Under the pieces are notes generated by a model that ran no database searches, was not told the DNA's origin, and saw only the letters and a program-made list of their open reading frames with translations. The translations under genes and the position numbers were made by a program. From Algivirga pacifica (GTDB lineage Bacteria > Bacteroidota > Bacteroidia > Cytophagales > Flammeovirgaceae), in the NCBI RefSeq assembly GCF_039543525.1, contig NZ_BAABJX010000043.1, forward strand, positions 1 to 64,000: DNA of 64,000 bases, read 5' to 3'. This document shows positions 17,121 to 27,115 of this stretch, in pieces. Position 1 is the first letter of the stretch, and every line of letters starts with the position of its first letter.

Positions 17121-19091
17121 TCAACTACTAATATTGACCTTTTTTCCTTGTTGCTCAAAATAGGAGAGGGCTTCAGGGTTTCGTACCGTTCCTTTTTTCA
17201 GCTTTACATCTTTTCCCAACAATAACTTCTTGACAGGGATTTCCATTTTCTTTCCGCTAAGTGTATAGGGGATATCAGGAACAACTTCTATCATATCCGG
17301 AACATGTCTAGGAGAACCTTCCCTCCGTAGTGTTTGTCGAATTTCAATTTGAAGGTCTTCTGTCAAGGTATATCCTTCCTGAAGAACAATGTATAATGGC
17401 ATTAGATCTTTACCATCCTTTTCATAGTTGATCACTAAGCTATCTTGTACTCCCTCTATACTGTCCATGATATTATAAATCTCGGCCGTTCCAATGCGTA
17501 TACCTTGACGGTTGAGGGTGGCGTCCGAGCGTCCCTGTATGATCAAGGACCCGTCTTCAAATAATTCTACCCAATCACCATGTCTCCAGATGCCTGCATA
17601 GGTGTTAAAGTAGCTTTCGTGATAACGTTCCATTTGTGGATCATTCCAGAAGTAAATAGGCATGGATGGCATTGGTTTTTCAATAACCATTTCTCCTAAT
17701 TCTTCCATCACTTCATTTCCATCTTCATCATAGGCTTTTAGGGCGCATCCTAGCGCACGGGCTTGTATTTTTCCTTTATATACAGGGGCGTAGGGCATAC
17801 TGCCGACAAAAGCAGTACAAACATCTGTGCCTCCACTCATAGAAGCTAGCCAAACGTCTTTGGAAACTTTCTCGTAGACCCAATCGAACACATCAGGAGG
17901 GAGTGGAGCTCCCGTAGAACCTATAGAGCGCAGCGACGATAAATCATATTGTTCTCCAGGTACAACCCCTTTTTTCATGCAGGTAGTGAGAAAAGGGGCG
18001 CTGGTACCAAAATGGTGTATTGGTAGCTTAGCCGTTAGCTCCCAAAGAATATTGAGATGAGGAAACCCCGGGCTTCCATCATAAAGGATGGCAGTAGCTC
18101 CAGCCAATAGGCTGGCTTGAAGGAAGTTCCACATCATCCAGCCTGTAGTAGTAAACCAAAAGAAGTTTTCTCCTTCTTTCACATCATTATGCAGGTGAAT
18201 ATATTTGAGATGTTCCAATAATACTCCTCCATGAGAATGTGTAATAGCCTTGGGCTTGCCAGTAGTTCCTGAAGAATATAGAATCCAGATAGGATGGTTA
18301 AATGGTACGGGAGTAAACGTCAGGGGACCTTTTGTAGGAGTAGATAATACATCCTCCCAATAGGTGATTTTGGAATTAATGTTCTGCGTTAGAGGTTGAT
18401 CTTCTAAGATGAGGATGACTTCTTGTAGAGAGGGAAGTGCTTCGCATATACTGGCAAGGTCTTCTGCCTTTTGAAATTTCTTTCCTCCATAATGATAGTA
18501 ATTAGCCGCTATAAGAAGCTTGGGTTCTATTTGCTTGAACCGCTCAATGACAGTGTTTGCTCCAAAATCAGGAGAGCAGCAAGACCAAATGGCTCCCAAG
18601 GAATTGACGGCTAAAAAGGCAACGATGGCATCGCTGGTATTAGGTAAGTAAGCGGCAATACAGTCTCCTTTTTTTATTCCTATTTGAGTGAGGTAAGTAC
18701 GGAAAGCAAGTACCTTTTGTTCTAATGTATTCCAGGAGATCGTTTCCTGATGACCACTTTCGTTGAGTGTAATAAGGGCTGGGCGCTCATTGTTTTTTTT
18801 ACGAAAGATATGTTCTGCATAGTTTAAAGTAGCACCTTCAAACCATTGGAAAAAAGGCATTTCTTTTCCAGTGAGGACTTGTTGATAAGGCGTGTGAGAC
18901 TGTACCTTAAAGTATTGCCAAATACATTCCCAGAAATCGGCAGTATGAAGGGTCGACCATTCCCAAAGGGCTTGATAGTCGTCAAACTGCATTTTTTTTT
19001 CTGTACTCAACCATTGTTGAAATTGGTAGAGGTGTGAGTTTTTCTTGAAAGCCTCAGAAGGCTCCCATAGTCGTTGATTAGTGTTGTTCAT
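17121..19091 (-). CDS. aacS: Acetoacetate-CoA ligase
   Basis: A 656-residue adenylate-forming enzyme at the usual length for acetoacetyl-CoA synthetase. The N-terminal FEGATLNYAEHIF (84-96) is typical of the AacS/ACS group. The P-loop-like motif YSSGTTGKPK is at 272-281, TTTGWMMWNFLQ follows, and the C-terminal GRSDATLNRQGIRIGTAEIY and SGKKMEIPVKKLL (catalytic lysine region) complete the fold. It activates acetoacetate with ATP and CoA in the cytoplasm, for ketone-body use or lipid synthesis. It appears monocistronic. Confidence 0.9.
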   Translation of the reverse strand: MNNTNQRLWEPSEAFKKNSHLYQFQQWLSTEKKMQFDDYQALWEWSTLHTADFWECIWQYFKVQSHTPYQQVLTGKEMPFFQWFEGATLNYAEHIFRKKNNERPALITLNESGHQETISWNTLEQKVLAFRTYLTQIGIKKGDCIAAYLPNTSDAIVAFLAVNSLGAIWSCCSPDFGANTVIERFKQIEPKLLIAANYYHYGGKKFQKAEDLASICEALPSLQEVILILEDQPLTQNINSKITYWEDVLSTPTKGPLTFTPVPFNHPIWILYSSGTTGKPKAITHSHGGVLLEHLKYIHLHNDVKEGENFFWFTTTGWMMWNFLQASLLAGATAILYDGSPGFPHLNILWELTAKLPIHHFGTSAPFLTTCMKKGVVPGEQYDLSSLRSIGSTGAPLPPDVFDWVYEKVSKDVWLASMSGGTDVCTAFVGSMPYAPVYKGKIQARALGCALKAYDEDGNEVMEELGEMVIEKPMPSMPIYFWNDPQMERYHESYFNTYAGIWRHGDWVELFEDGSLIIQGRSDATLNRQGIRIGTAEIYNIMDSIEGVQDSLVINYEKDGKDLMPLYIVLQEGYTLTEDLQIEIRQTLRREGSPRHVPDMIEVVPDIPYTLSGKKMEIPVKKLLLGKDVKLKKGTVRNPEALSYFEQQGKKVNISS

Positions 19092-19115
19092 AGGTTGTTG
19101 TGTTTATTGGTTATG

Positions 19116-19198
19116 GTTTATCGCTTATCGGTTATGGTTTATCGTTTTAGTTGGGTGTTTTGAATGTAAAAATAAACGATAAGCAATAAGCGATAAAC
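19116..19198. repeat. Imperfect inverted repeat, GTTTATCGCTTATCG type
   Basis: The left arm (19116-19147) and right arm (19173-19198) pair as GTTTATCG..CTTATCG with CGATAAGC..CGATAAAC. The right-arm sequence recurs at 35490-35515 with a matching left arm, so this is a small dispersed family. It lies between two minus-strand genes and could terminate the RDD transcript. Confidence 0.6.
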
Positions 19199-19209
19199 GG
19201 AACAAATGG

Positions 19210-20004
19210 TTACGCTTTTTGCATGCGGTACTCTTTGATGACCTCAAGCAGAAACTGCATTTGTTCATTGAAGGTTAGGCCTTTTTTAGGAAGATCCATG
19301 TACAGCCTGATCTGTTGGCATACCTTGGTGATCAGGGCTGAATATTTTTTAGTTCGGTATTTTCTATATTGATAGATAGTATCAACGATGACCATGACTT
19401 GTTCTTCTGTCAATTTTCGGACTTCTGGGTATTTCTGTTCTCCTTCGTGGTGTTCCTGCATTTGCAGCAAACGATCCAGGTGAATGGATTGCGTGGATTT
19501 ATTTTTGATGACTACTGTTCCGGCAACGCTGTCGCCAATTCTTTGTCGGTTTTCAGAGATCCCTGCCACGATGAGGGCAACGGTTCCACTGCTAGAGTAA
19601 ATTTCAAATAATCCAAAGACGACCCTGATAAACAAATCTTGGATGCTTAGCTGACTGCCATCAGCCTTGATAACTCTAATTCCCACTATTTTTTTCCCGA
19701 GGGTTTGCCCTGAGGTAAGGTGTTCCATGAATATGGGATATAGGATGAAAATAAGCAAAACAAAAATCCAGGCTAGATAAAAAAGTGCATAGCCACTATC
19801 CGTTAGGTCATCAGTGCCACCATTTATAATACTGTCGGAAACAAAGAGGCCTTGCAAGGTCAGGTAAGTCCCCCAAATTAGAAGCATACTGATAATTCCA
19901 ATGAATAGTATATCCAAGAAAGCGGCAACTGCTCGTTCGAGCAATGTAGCACTTTCGTATTCTATCTGTACATTTTGCGGAGTAGTGATGTTGATTTTAT
20001 TCAT
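19210..20004 (-). CDS. RDD-family membrane protein
   Basis: A 264-residue protein. The RDD signature is visible as the Arg in LLERAVAAFLDILFIG (22-37), with further charged residues around TSGQTLGKKIVGIRVIKADG. Three or four hydrophobic segments occupy residues 27-165, and the C-terminal 100 residues are soluble and basic. RDD proteins are integral inner-membrane proteins, some linked to ion exchange. The gene is divergent from the SpoIIM/MoxR operon, with 144 bp between starts. That pairing is common in Bacteroidota and suggests a shared function. Confidence 0.82.
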   Translation of the reverse strand: MNKINITTPQNVQIEYESATLLERAVAAFLDILFIGIISMLLIWGTYLTLQGLFVSDSIINGGTDDLTDSGYALFYLAWIFVLLIFILYPIFMEHLTSGQTLGKKIVGIRVIKADGSQLSIQDLFIRVVFGLFEIYSSSGTVALIVAGISENRQRIGDSVAGTVVIKNKSTQSIHLDRLLQMQEHHEGEQKYPEVRKLTEEQVMVIVDTIYQYRKYRTKKYSALITKVCQQIRLYMDLPKKGLTFNEQMQFLLEVIKEYRMQKA

Positions 20005-20148
20005 GAAACCTAGGTTTATTGGCAGCGTTGAAAAAAAACTTCCTTGAAAGTCCTTCTTTTTTTATAAATTATCAAAAGAATAGTAGGATTATACTAATTG
20101 ACTCCAAATATACCCCATTACTTATTTCCAAACTTTTTATCCTATCGA

Positions 20149-21954
20149 ATGAGAGAAAAAGATTTTATTTTACAAAACGAAGAGAAATGGAAAGAATTTG
20201 AGCAGTTACTAGAGAGCTCAGAGAAAGACCCGGAACGTTTAAGTGATCTTTTTTTACAGTCCACCAACGATTTAGCGTACTCTCAGACTTTTTATGAGCG
20301 TCGTTCTGTCAAAACTTATTTGAATACACTGTCCCAAAAGGTATACACACATATTTATCAAAGTCAATCTTTCTCTTTTCAGGAGCTATTTCGTTTCTGG
20401 AAATACACCCTGCCAAGTATTTCCTATCGTTATCGTAAAGTTTACTTTCTGTCTTTTCTGATTTTTGTCTTAGCCATGGGAGTCGGAGTGATGGCCTCTA
20501 TGCAGGAAGAGGGATTTGCGCGTATCGTGTTGGGAGATAACTATATTGTGATGACCAATGCCAATATAGAGAAAGGAGACCCAATGGCTGTTTATAAGCA
20601 GCGAGGGCCTTTTAATATGTTTTTGGGGATAACACTCAACAATGTAATGGTGGCCGTACGCACTTACCTTTCAGGCTTCCTATTGGGAATAGGGACGCTT
20701 TTTATTATGTTTTATAATGGGATTATGGTAGGGGCCTTCCAGTATTTCTTTATAGAAAAAGGCTTGTTCTGGGAGTCTTTCTTAACAATATGGCAGCACG
20801 GTACTATTGAGATATCTTCTATTGTACTTGCAGGAGCGGCAGGGTTGGTGCTGGCTAGAGGAATTATCTTTCCGGGGACATATTCCAGGGCGTATGCTTT
20901 TCGGATGTCGGCGAAGGAGTCTTTGATGATCATCTCGGGCTTGGTACCTCTTTTTATTATAGCAGGATTTATCGAAGGGTATTTTACCCGTTTTACAGAA
21001 GTGTCCGATATAGTGAGGCTATTTTCAATCTTGTTGTCCTTGGGGTTTATTTTAGGATACTTCGTGTTTTACCCAGCTTATCTATCTAAGAAGGGCTTGT
21101 TGCAAGAGGTGGAGGTACAGGAACTGCACTCAGAACAGGAAACAATCATTAATTATGAGATGGCCAAGTCTTCTATGGGGGTGTTTGCTGACACGATACG
21201 CCTTTGCAAGAAGTACTTTGGATATTGCAGTAAGTATATCGCTTTGATTGCGATAGGCAGTACGATTACTTATCTGTTGTATGAATATTTTTACTTGGAG
21301 ATAGAGAGTCTCCGTTTGTTTTATCTGGAGCATTTGATCCCTGTGTATTTCGATACGTTACATTGGGGACATGTATTATTACAGTCGGTATGGACTACTG
21401 TTGCGTTATTGCTACCTATTCACCTTGTATCCAGAGAGCAAAAGGCTAATCGTAAAGGGTGGTATTGGAATGTGTTACTTGTCTACGGGATTGCTTACGC
21501 GTTTAATTTTTTCATAGAAACGGAAGAGTCTCTGATTGCTTACTTAATCATATGCTTTCCATTTGCTTTGATGATACAGTCAGCGCTTTGGTTTTCCGAA
21601 GGGGTTACAATTAAAAAACTAAAGCACGCAGTTGTACTATGTAAGCAAGATGTATTCTCCTTGTTAATGTTGAGTATTGTTTTTCTGGGAGGAGTGTCGC
21701 TAATAGGACTTTTCTTGAAAGTGATGGTTTATGAAAACCTTTTGCCTATGCTGATGCAAGCCGTGGTGGATAAGAATGATATAGTATCTGTTATTACGGT
21801 ACGCTTTGTCAATATTTTTTTAAAGGATTTGGTCTTGTATGCGTACTGTTTCGTATCCCTTTTGGGGTATAGTGTAGCTTATTTCTCTACGCTAGAAAAA
21901 GTGGAAGCAGTAGCTTTGGAAAAACGAATAGATCAGGTATTGAACAACGGATAA
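20149..21954 (+). CDS. SpoIIM/DUF95-family membrane protein
   Basis: I choose the ATG at 20149 (MREKDFILQNEEKW, 601 residues) over an upstream TTG. The first 100 residues are soluble, then comes a membrane domain with a SpoIIM-like core (GPFNMFLGITLNNVMVAV; FYNGIMVGAFQYFFIEKG), followed by a second multi-helix half (about 360-590). It is the first gene of a tight five-gene operon with DUF4129, DUF4350, MoxR and DUF58 genes. The stop is one base before the next ATG. In this conserved context the protein is thought to be a membrane partner of the MoxR/DUF58 chaperone pair. Confidence 0.82.
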   Translation: MREKDFILQNEEKWKEFEQLLESSEKDPERLSDLFLQSTNDLAYSQTFYERRSVKTYLNTLSQKVYTHIYQSQSFSFQELFRFWKYTLPSISYRYRKVYFLSFLIFVLAMGVGVMASMQEEGFARIVLGDNYIVMTNANIEKGDPMAVYKQRGPFNMFLGITLNNVMVAVRTYLSGFLLGIGTLFIMFYNGIMVGAFQYFFIEKGLFWESFLTIWQHGTIEISSIVLAGAAGLVLARGIIFPGTYSRAYAFRMSAKESLMIISGLVPLFIIAGFIEGYFTRFTEVSDIVRLFSILLSLGFILGYFVFYPAYLSKKGLLQEVEVQELHSEQETIINYEMAKSSMGVFADTIRLCKKYFGYCSKYIALIAIGSTITYLLYEYFYLEIESLRLFYLEHLIPVYFDTLHWGHVLLQSVWTTVALLLPIHLVSREQKANRKGWYWNVLLVYGIAYAFNFFIETEESLIAYLIICFPFALMIQSALWFSEGVTIKKLKHAVVLCKQDVFSLLMLSIVFLGGVSLIGLFLKVMVYENLLPMLMQAVVDKNDIVSVITVRFVNIFLKDLVLYAYCFVSLLGYSVAYFSTLEKVEAVALEKRIDQVLNNG

Positions 21955-21955
21955 G

Positions 21956-22666
21956 ATGAGCAGAGTATATATGATAGTAGTTCTGATACTGCTACCTTTT
22001 TTAGGATCGGCCCAAAGTGAAGGAACTATAATTAGGGAATATATTTCGAGAGCTGCCTGGGAGGAAAAAACAGTAGGGAAGGAATATGATTTTGAAGTTA
22101 AAAAAGAAGAGGTTGAAGAGGAGTATGATCCAGCAGATTTTGGACCATTTTTTAGGTTTTTTCTTCAGTTGGCCCCTTTGTTAAAGGGTGCTTTGATCGT
22201 CCTATTTATAGGTTTGTTAGCCTTTCTGTTGATTAAGATGATTCCAGTTTATCAAGAGAATAAAGAGCAAAAGGTAATTGACTATGAGGTGGAAATTACG
22301 GATGCAGAGCAATTGACACATCAGTTACAGCTACATAAACTGGAGTATAGCTTACAGCAGTTTTTGGGAACGATGGCTTACCGTAGTGCAATTCGAACGT
22401 ATTACTTAATGGTAGTGAAGCTACTAGAGGAAAATGGACATATCACCTGGAGAAAAGAAAAAACCAATATGGACTATATTCGTGAGCTGGAAGGGACTGC
22501 GCTAATGGAAGTTTTTAAAACGCTTACGAAAGCCTATGAAAATGCCTGGTTTGGTTTCATACTGCCAACGGAAGAGGAGTTTACGGTACTTAGTACCTCT
22601 TTTGATAATTTTTTGCAGGAAATAAAAAATCAAAGTTCTACCCCAAAATCATTGAGCCGTGGATAA
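21956..22666 (+). CDS. DUF4129-domain membrane protein
   Basis: A 236-residue protein with a signal-like N-terminus (residues 1-19, ending GSAQ), an acidic stretch, one membrane helix (about 72-92, LLKGALIVLFIGLLAFLLI) and a C-terminal DUF4129 domain (about 140-220) with TYYLMVVKLLEENG and YENAWFGF. DUF4129 is often the C-terminal domain of transglutaminase-like proteins in MoxR operons; here it stands alone. The start follows the SpoIIM stop by one base, and its end overlaps the next gene by eight bases, indicating coupled translation. Confidence 0.78.
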   Translation: MSRVYMIVVLILLPFLGSAQSEGTIIREYISRAAWEEKTVGKEYDFEVKKEEVEEEYDPADFGPFFRFFLQLAPLLKGALIVLFIGLLAFLLIKMIPVYQENKEQKVIDYEVEITDAEQLTHQLQLHKLEYSLQQFLGTMAYRSAIRTYYLMVVKLLEENGHITWRKEKTNMDYIRELEGTALMEVFKTLTKAYENAWFGFILPTEEEFTVLSTSFDNFLQEIKNQSSTPKSLSRG

Positions 22667-24071
22667 TAAAAACCTTTTATGGATAGGGGGAGGGCTTGTT
22701 GTTTTAGTATTAGCCTTTTTTACCTATACACATTTTGCTGATCGAGAATATAATTGGTATTCGAAATATGAGATCAAGGGGGACCAACCTTTTCATACCA
22801 GTATTTTATATTCCTTGTTGGAGGAAGAAGCTTCAGTATCACTTATTGAAAATACAGTATTGAGGGAGTTGCCTGTCAATGGGACCTCAGAGGTATATTT
22901 GTTGATCGATAATTGGTTGAATATTTCGGATAAGGAAGGCGAACGTCTTAAAGATTTTGTCGCTCAGGGAAATACTGCTTTTCTCTCCCTGGAGAATCCA
23001 CAATCTTTATTAGAAATTTTGCTGGAGGAGGAAGAATTCACGGATATAGGAGGATTATTTCAGCGTAATGGAATAGGGGATACTCTTTCTTGGAAGGGAG
23101 AGAATGGAAAGGTATTGCATTTCTATTGTGAACGCCCTTTGGATACTTCAGAAGCTCCTTTCATTTTTCTGGAGTTACGTAGTTTTGATGAAGTATATCA
23201 GCAACAGCTTTCACATTATTATTGGCGCTACTACGAAGAAGATGGAGTAGATTCCACAAATACGTCTTCTTTTGATTCTACATGGCTATCCGCAGAGGAT
23301 CGAAAAGAAGTGTTTACTAAGACCTATACTTATTTCGAGTACATTGAGACGTTTCGTCAACCGGTCTTCAAAGCGGGTAGTGAAAAGCCTACGGGAATAG
23401 GAATGATAGAAGTGCCTCATGGAAAAGGAAAATTCTATATTCATCTCTACCCAGCCTTGTTTACGAACTATTTCCTGAAAGAAGAAGATGGGTATGCTCA
23501 TATGCAACAGGTGTTTGGTTTGCTGAAAGGGCAGGAGATTTACTGGGATACGGAGAGTGGAAACCCGTATCGACAGTTTAATAAAAATAATTTAACGACA
23601 GCTGATGAGACAGTTTTTCAGTTTATCATGAAGTATAAGAGTCTCAAGGCCGCTTGGTACTTGATACTGTTGCTGACAGTATTATACCTGATATTTTTCT
23701 CTAAGCGTAGACAACGTGCTATTCCGTATATTCTGTCTCCTAAGAATACCTCTATAGCCTTTGCGGAAGCAATTGGAAGCTTAATCAAAAAGAATAATGA
23801 TCATAAGCAATTGGTAGAATTGAAGATGAAGCTATTTGTTGGACGTCTTCGTTCAGAGTATAATATTAAAACACATGAAGTCTCTGTGGCAATGGTACAG
23901 GAGGTCAAGGATAAGACATCGGCCTCTGATGACGTTGTGGATAAGGTTTTCACGACCTACCATCAGTTACATAAACGAACAACAGGAGTTGACGCAACTG
24001 ATTTTTTACGCTTAGTGGCTTATATGGAAGCATTTTATAAAGAAACTAATAAACAGAAAATATGGATATGA
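22659..24071 (+). CDS. DUF4350-domain protein
   Basis: A 470-residue protein starting at a GTG that overlaps the DUF4129 stop. It has an N-terminal membrane helix (about 5-22), a periplasmic DUF4350 domain with a GATase1-like fold (about 30-330, including FHTSILYSLLEEE and GNTAFLSLENPQ), a second membrane helix (about 334-350) and a cytoplasmic C-terminal segment. Overlap with the MoxR gene makes it the third member of the operon. Known members always occur with MoxR and DUF58 genes, and no activity is established. Confidence 0.75.
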   Translation: MDNKNLLWIGGGLVVLVLAFFTYTHFADREYNWYSKYEIKGDQPFHTSILYSLLEEEASVSLIENTVLRELPVNGTSEVYLLIDNWLNISDKEGERLKDFVAQGNTAFLSLENPQSLLEILLEEEEFTDIGGLFQRNGIGDTLSWKGENGKVLHFYCERPLDTSEAPFIFLELRSFDEVYQQQLSHYYWRYYEEDGVDSTNTSSFDSTWLSAEDRKEVFTKTYTYFEYIETFRQPVFKAGSEKPTGIGMIEVPHGKGKFYIHLYPALFTNYFLKEEDGYAHMQQVFGLLKGQEIYWDTESGNPYRQFNKNNLTTADETVFQFIMKYKSLKAAWYLILLLTVLYLIFFSKRRQRAIPYILSPKNTSIAFAEAIGSLIKKNNDHKQLVELKMKLFVGRLRSEYNIKTHEVSVAMVQEVKDKTSASDDVVDKVFTTYHQLHKRTTGVDATDFLRLVAYMEAFYKETNKQKIWI

Positions 24072-25108
24072 TGGATCACACATCCCATGAGGAGCAATCT
24101 CATGAAGAAACGACAACACAAGATCATTTATCAACACCGGAAACACCACAACCTTCTTTGGAGGTAGATTTTGTGGAGGAGTGCTACAGTAAGATCAAAC
24201 AGGAACTAAGAAAACTGGTGATTGGGCAGGAGGAAATGATCGATTTGCTAGTGGCAGGGTTATTTTCGGATGGACATATTCTTTTGGAAGGGGTTCCTGG
24301 AATAGCCAAGACCTTAACGGCTAAACTTTTTGCCAAAACGATAACGGTAGGGTTTTCCAGAGTACAGTTCACACCAGACCTTATGCCTGCGGATGTGATC
24401 GGAACCATGGTATTTAATGCGCAGACCTCCGAGTTTGATTTTAAGAAGGGACCGTTATTTTCCAACGTTATCTTGATTGATGAGATTAATAGGGCTCCTG
24501 CCAAGACACAGTCGGCACTGTTTGAGGTGATGCAGGAGAAGCAAATCTCTGTAGATGGGCATACTTATCAGATGCAAGAGCCTTACCTGGTATTGGCTAC
24601 GCAGAACCCTATTGAACAAGAAGGTACCTATAAGCTTCCAGAGGCTCAGCTGGACCGTTTTCAGTTTAGGGTAAAGTTAGCATACCCTAGCTTGGAAGAG
24701 GAGCAGCAAATTTTACAACGTTTTCAGCATGGCAACCATGCACATAAAGGGGAGGAGGTGAAAGCAGTGATGGAAGTGAAAGATGTTTTGAAGTGCCGAG
24801 ATATTATTGGAAAAGTAAGTATAGAAGCCTCTTTGATTAATTATGTAGCCTTGTTGGTCCATAGCACTAGAAATCATGGTGATATCTACTTGGGTGCATC
24901 TCCAAGGGCTTCTTTGTCGATCCTACATGCCTCTAAAGCCTACGCTGCTATGAATGGAAGAGGGTTTGTCATTCCAGATGACATCCGAAAGATGACCGTT
25001 CCGGTACTGAACCATAGAATTATTTTAACACCGGACAAGGAGATCGAAGGGGTCACGACAGAAGAAGTGATTCAGGAAATTATTCAGTCAGTAGAGGTGC
25101 CAAGGTAA
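24062..25108 (+). CDS. MoxR-family AAA+ ATPase
   Basis: A 348-residue cytoplasmic AAA+ chaperone. Walker A GVPGIAKT is at 77-84, Walker B VILIDEINRAP at 136-146, then sensor 1 ATQNPIEQEGTYKLPEAQLDRF and the lid domain with GASPRAS. The first 35 residues are an acidic His/Glu/Thr-rich extension. Starts at Met3 or Met4 are possible; the one at 24068 would give an ATGA overlap with the DUF4350 stop. MoxR ATPases insert cofactors or remodel partners that carry vWA domains, here presumably the DUF58 protein next door. Confidence 0.9.
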   Translation: MDMMDHTSHEEQSHEETTTQDHLSTPETPQPSLEVDFVEECYSKIKQELRKLVIGQEEMIDLLVAGLFSDGHILLEGVPGIAKTLTAKLFAKTITVGFSRVQFTPDLMPADVIGTMVFNAQTSEFDFKKGPLFSNVILIDEINRAPAKTQSALFEVMQEKQISVDGHTYQMQEPYLVLATQNPIEQEGTYKLPEAQLDRFQFRVKLAYPSLEEEQQILQRFQHGNHAHKGEEVKAVMEVKDVLKCRDIIGKVSIEASLINYVALLVHSTRNHGDIYLGASPRASLSILHASKAYAAMNGRGFVIPDDIRKMTVPVLNHRIILTPDKEIEGVTTEEVIQEIIQSVEVPR

Positions 25109-25160
25109 TTCTTTGCCGCTGCTTTTTATACTGTATTGTTGATCTTAAAATCAGGAGCCA

Positions 25161-26492
25161 TTGTCTTTTTTCAGGAATCTATATTTTTCGGCTAACGTAT
25201 TTATTGCCTTAGGGGGACTTGCGGTATTGTTTGTCGTAAGCTTTTTTCTTCCCATACTTTATCCTATTCTTCAAGGAGCATTATTGCTGCTGTGGGCTAT
25301 TGTGTGCGCAGATATCTATTTACTTTTTTATGGAAAAATCGCTATTAAAGGACAACGAATACTTCCCAAGGTACTGTCTTTAGGTGCAAAACATAAGATA
25401 CAGTTGTTTCTGCAAACTAGAGCTTCTTTTCCACTTAGGGTTCGTATATATGATGAATTGCCCAAGCAACTACAGGAGCGTAAGCTTTCTTTTCAGGTGC
25501 GGTTAGCTCCAAGGACAGAGAAAATGGTGAATTATACGATCAGGCCTTTGAGCCGAGGGGTTTATGACTTTGGAGATATCTTGCTTTATGTAGCATCTCC
25601 TTTGCGCATGGTACATCGTCGAATTACTATACCTGCTGCGCAATCTCTAAAGGTATATCCCTCTTTAGTAGAAATGAAAGAATATGAGTTCTATAGCTTG
25701 TCTAGTGTGATGCATAGGGGAGGGCTAAAGAAGATTCGGAAAATAGGTCAAAGCCATGAGTTTGAGCAGATCAAAAACTATGTAGCAGGGGATGATTATC
25801 AAAAGATTAACTGGAAAGCCAGTAGCAAAGGGCAAGGGTTGATGGTAAATCATTATCAGGATGAGAAGTCTCAGCCCGTATACATGGTCTTGGATAAAAG
25901 TAGAAGCATGCATATGCCTTTTAATGGATTGTCTCTACTGGATTATGCCATTAATACGAGCTTGACCTTTACCAATGTGGCGGTCAATAAACAAGATAAG
26001 GCAGGGTTGATCACTTTTTCTGATAAGGTCGATACCGTGATTAAGGCAGTGTCAGACCGAAAACATATCAAGGTAGTGATGGAAGCGCTGTATAACGAAG
26101 AAGCAGGAAAGGGAGAGGCTGATTATACAGCTCTTTACAAAGGAATAACAAGGGCAGTGACCAACCGCAGTTTACTGTTCCTATTGACGAACTTTGAGAG
26201 CAAGCACGCCATGGAGCAAGCGATGCCTTTATTGAGACAATTGAATAGAAGACACCTGTTAGTGACTATTTTATTTGAAAATACAGAGCTTAAGGAGTAC
26301 ACCTATCGCAAGCCGGAGACCCTGAAGCAAGTCTATTACAAAACTATGGCAGAGAAGCTACTACACGATAAGCAGGAAATGGTACGCACCATCAATCAAT
26401 ACGGTATACAAACGATCTTGACAAAACCAGAATTGTTGACAGTAGATGTGCTGAATAAGTATCTGGAGCTGAAGTCGAGGGGGATGTTGTAG
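25161..26492 (+). CDS. DUF58-domain protein with vWA-like fold
   Basis: A 443-residue protein that appears to start at TTG (25161), preceded by AGGAG, one of the few Shine-Dalgarno-like sites in the window. Two membrane helices (about 10-50) are followed by a beta-rich region and the DUF58 motif DDYQKINWKASSK (about 211-223). A vWA-like domain follows with LDKSRSMH as the probable MIDAS. DUF58 proteins are the usual clients or partners of MoxR. This is the last gene of the operon, 52 bp after MoxR. Confidence 0.85.
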   Translation: MSFFRNLYFSANVFIALGGLAVLFVVSFFLPILYPILQGALLLLWAIVCADIYLLFYGKIAIKGQRILPKVLSLGAKHKIQLFLQTRASFPLRVRIYDELPKQLQERKLSFQVRLAPRTEKMVNYTIRPLSRGVYDFGDILLYVASPLRMVHRRITIPAAQSLKVYPSLVEMKEYEFYSLSSVMHRGGLKKIRKIGQSHEFEQIKNYVAGDDYQKINWKASSKGQGLMVNHYQDEKSQPVYMVLDKSRSMHMPFNGLSLLDYAINTSLTFTNVAVNKQDKAGLITFSDKVDTVIKAVSDRKHIKVVMEALYNEEAGKGEADYTALYKGITRAVTNRSLLFLLTNFESKHAMEQAMPLLRQLNRRHLLVTILFENTELKEYTYRKPETLKQVYYKTMAEKLLHDKQEMVRTINQYGIQTILTKPELLTVDVLNKYLELKSRGML

Positions 26493-26734
26493 AGAATCGG
26501 AATTTGTATGGTTTTCCACTGTACTAACATCTAATGGTGTTGCAGTCATGCCTTGGAATGCCCTTCCAATTACTTTTGGTAGAGAAATTTAAATTCAAGG
26601 ACGTATGAATAGAGCAACTTATAATAATAGAATGTTAGCGTGGAAAAATGCAGTGAAGTTCTAACTTATAGAGTAATGACCTATAAAAGAAATCAGCCCC
26701 AAAGACCTATGAGTTATATCTTTAATAACGAATA
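26493..26734. other. Gap with a possible gene remnant
   Basis: A 242-bp gap. A short reading frame around 26533-26592 encodes NGVAVMPWNALPITFGREI before a stop, with protein-like composition but no start. It may be the tail of a lost gene. Nothing else stands out. Confidence 0.25.
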
Positions 26735-27115
26735 ATGAAGACTTTAATCTATACGATATTATCAATATTTCTTTTACAGGGTAAGGTTATTTATTCTGCC
26801 AAAACTGCAGAAAAGCAGATTCTTCAAGGAAGAGTACAAATAATATTGCCTATAGCTAACAATTACCAACCAACTTATATTATAGGTAAGTTTAATAAGA
26901 AGCTTCAAGATTCTATACAAAGAGAGTATAATTACACTTATAAAGTATACAACCCATTATACATTACTAAACAAGAAGTTGAAGGTATACAAGCCTATAA
27001 TCAAGTAATGCGAGGTCATATTGACTCAGTCTGCTCTTGTGATTCACAAGAAGAAATTTATAATTTGTATAAGAGCAGTTACTCTGATCTTTTTCAAAAA
27101 CAGGATAGCCTTTAA
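26735..27115 (+). CDS. Small secreted hypothetical protein
   Basis: A 126-residue protein with an N-terminal signal peptide (about 1-22). The mature part is rich in Tyr, Gln and Lys, with a CSCD motif near residues 108-111. I recognise no family. It is AT-rich compared with the MoxR operon upstream and is followed by 700 bp of repeat sequence, so it may be accessory. A periplasmic or surface location is inferred from the signal peptide only. Confidence 0.5.
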   Translation: MKTLIYTILSIFLLQGKVIYSAKTAEKQILQGRVQIILPIANNYQPTYIIGKFNKKLQDSIQREYNYTYKVYNPLYITKQEVEGIQAYNQVMRGHIDSVCSCDSQEEIYNLYKSSYSDLFQKQDSL

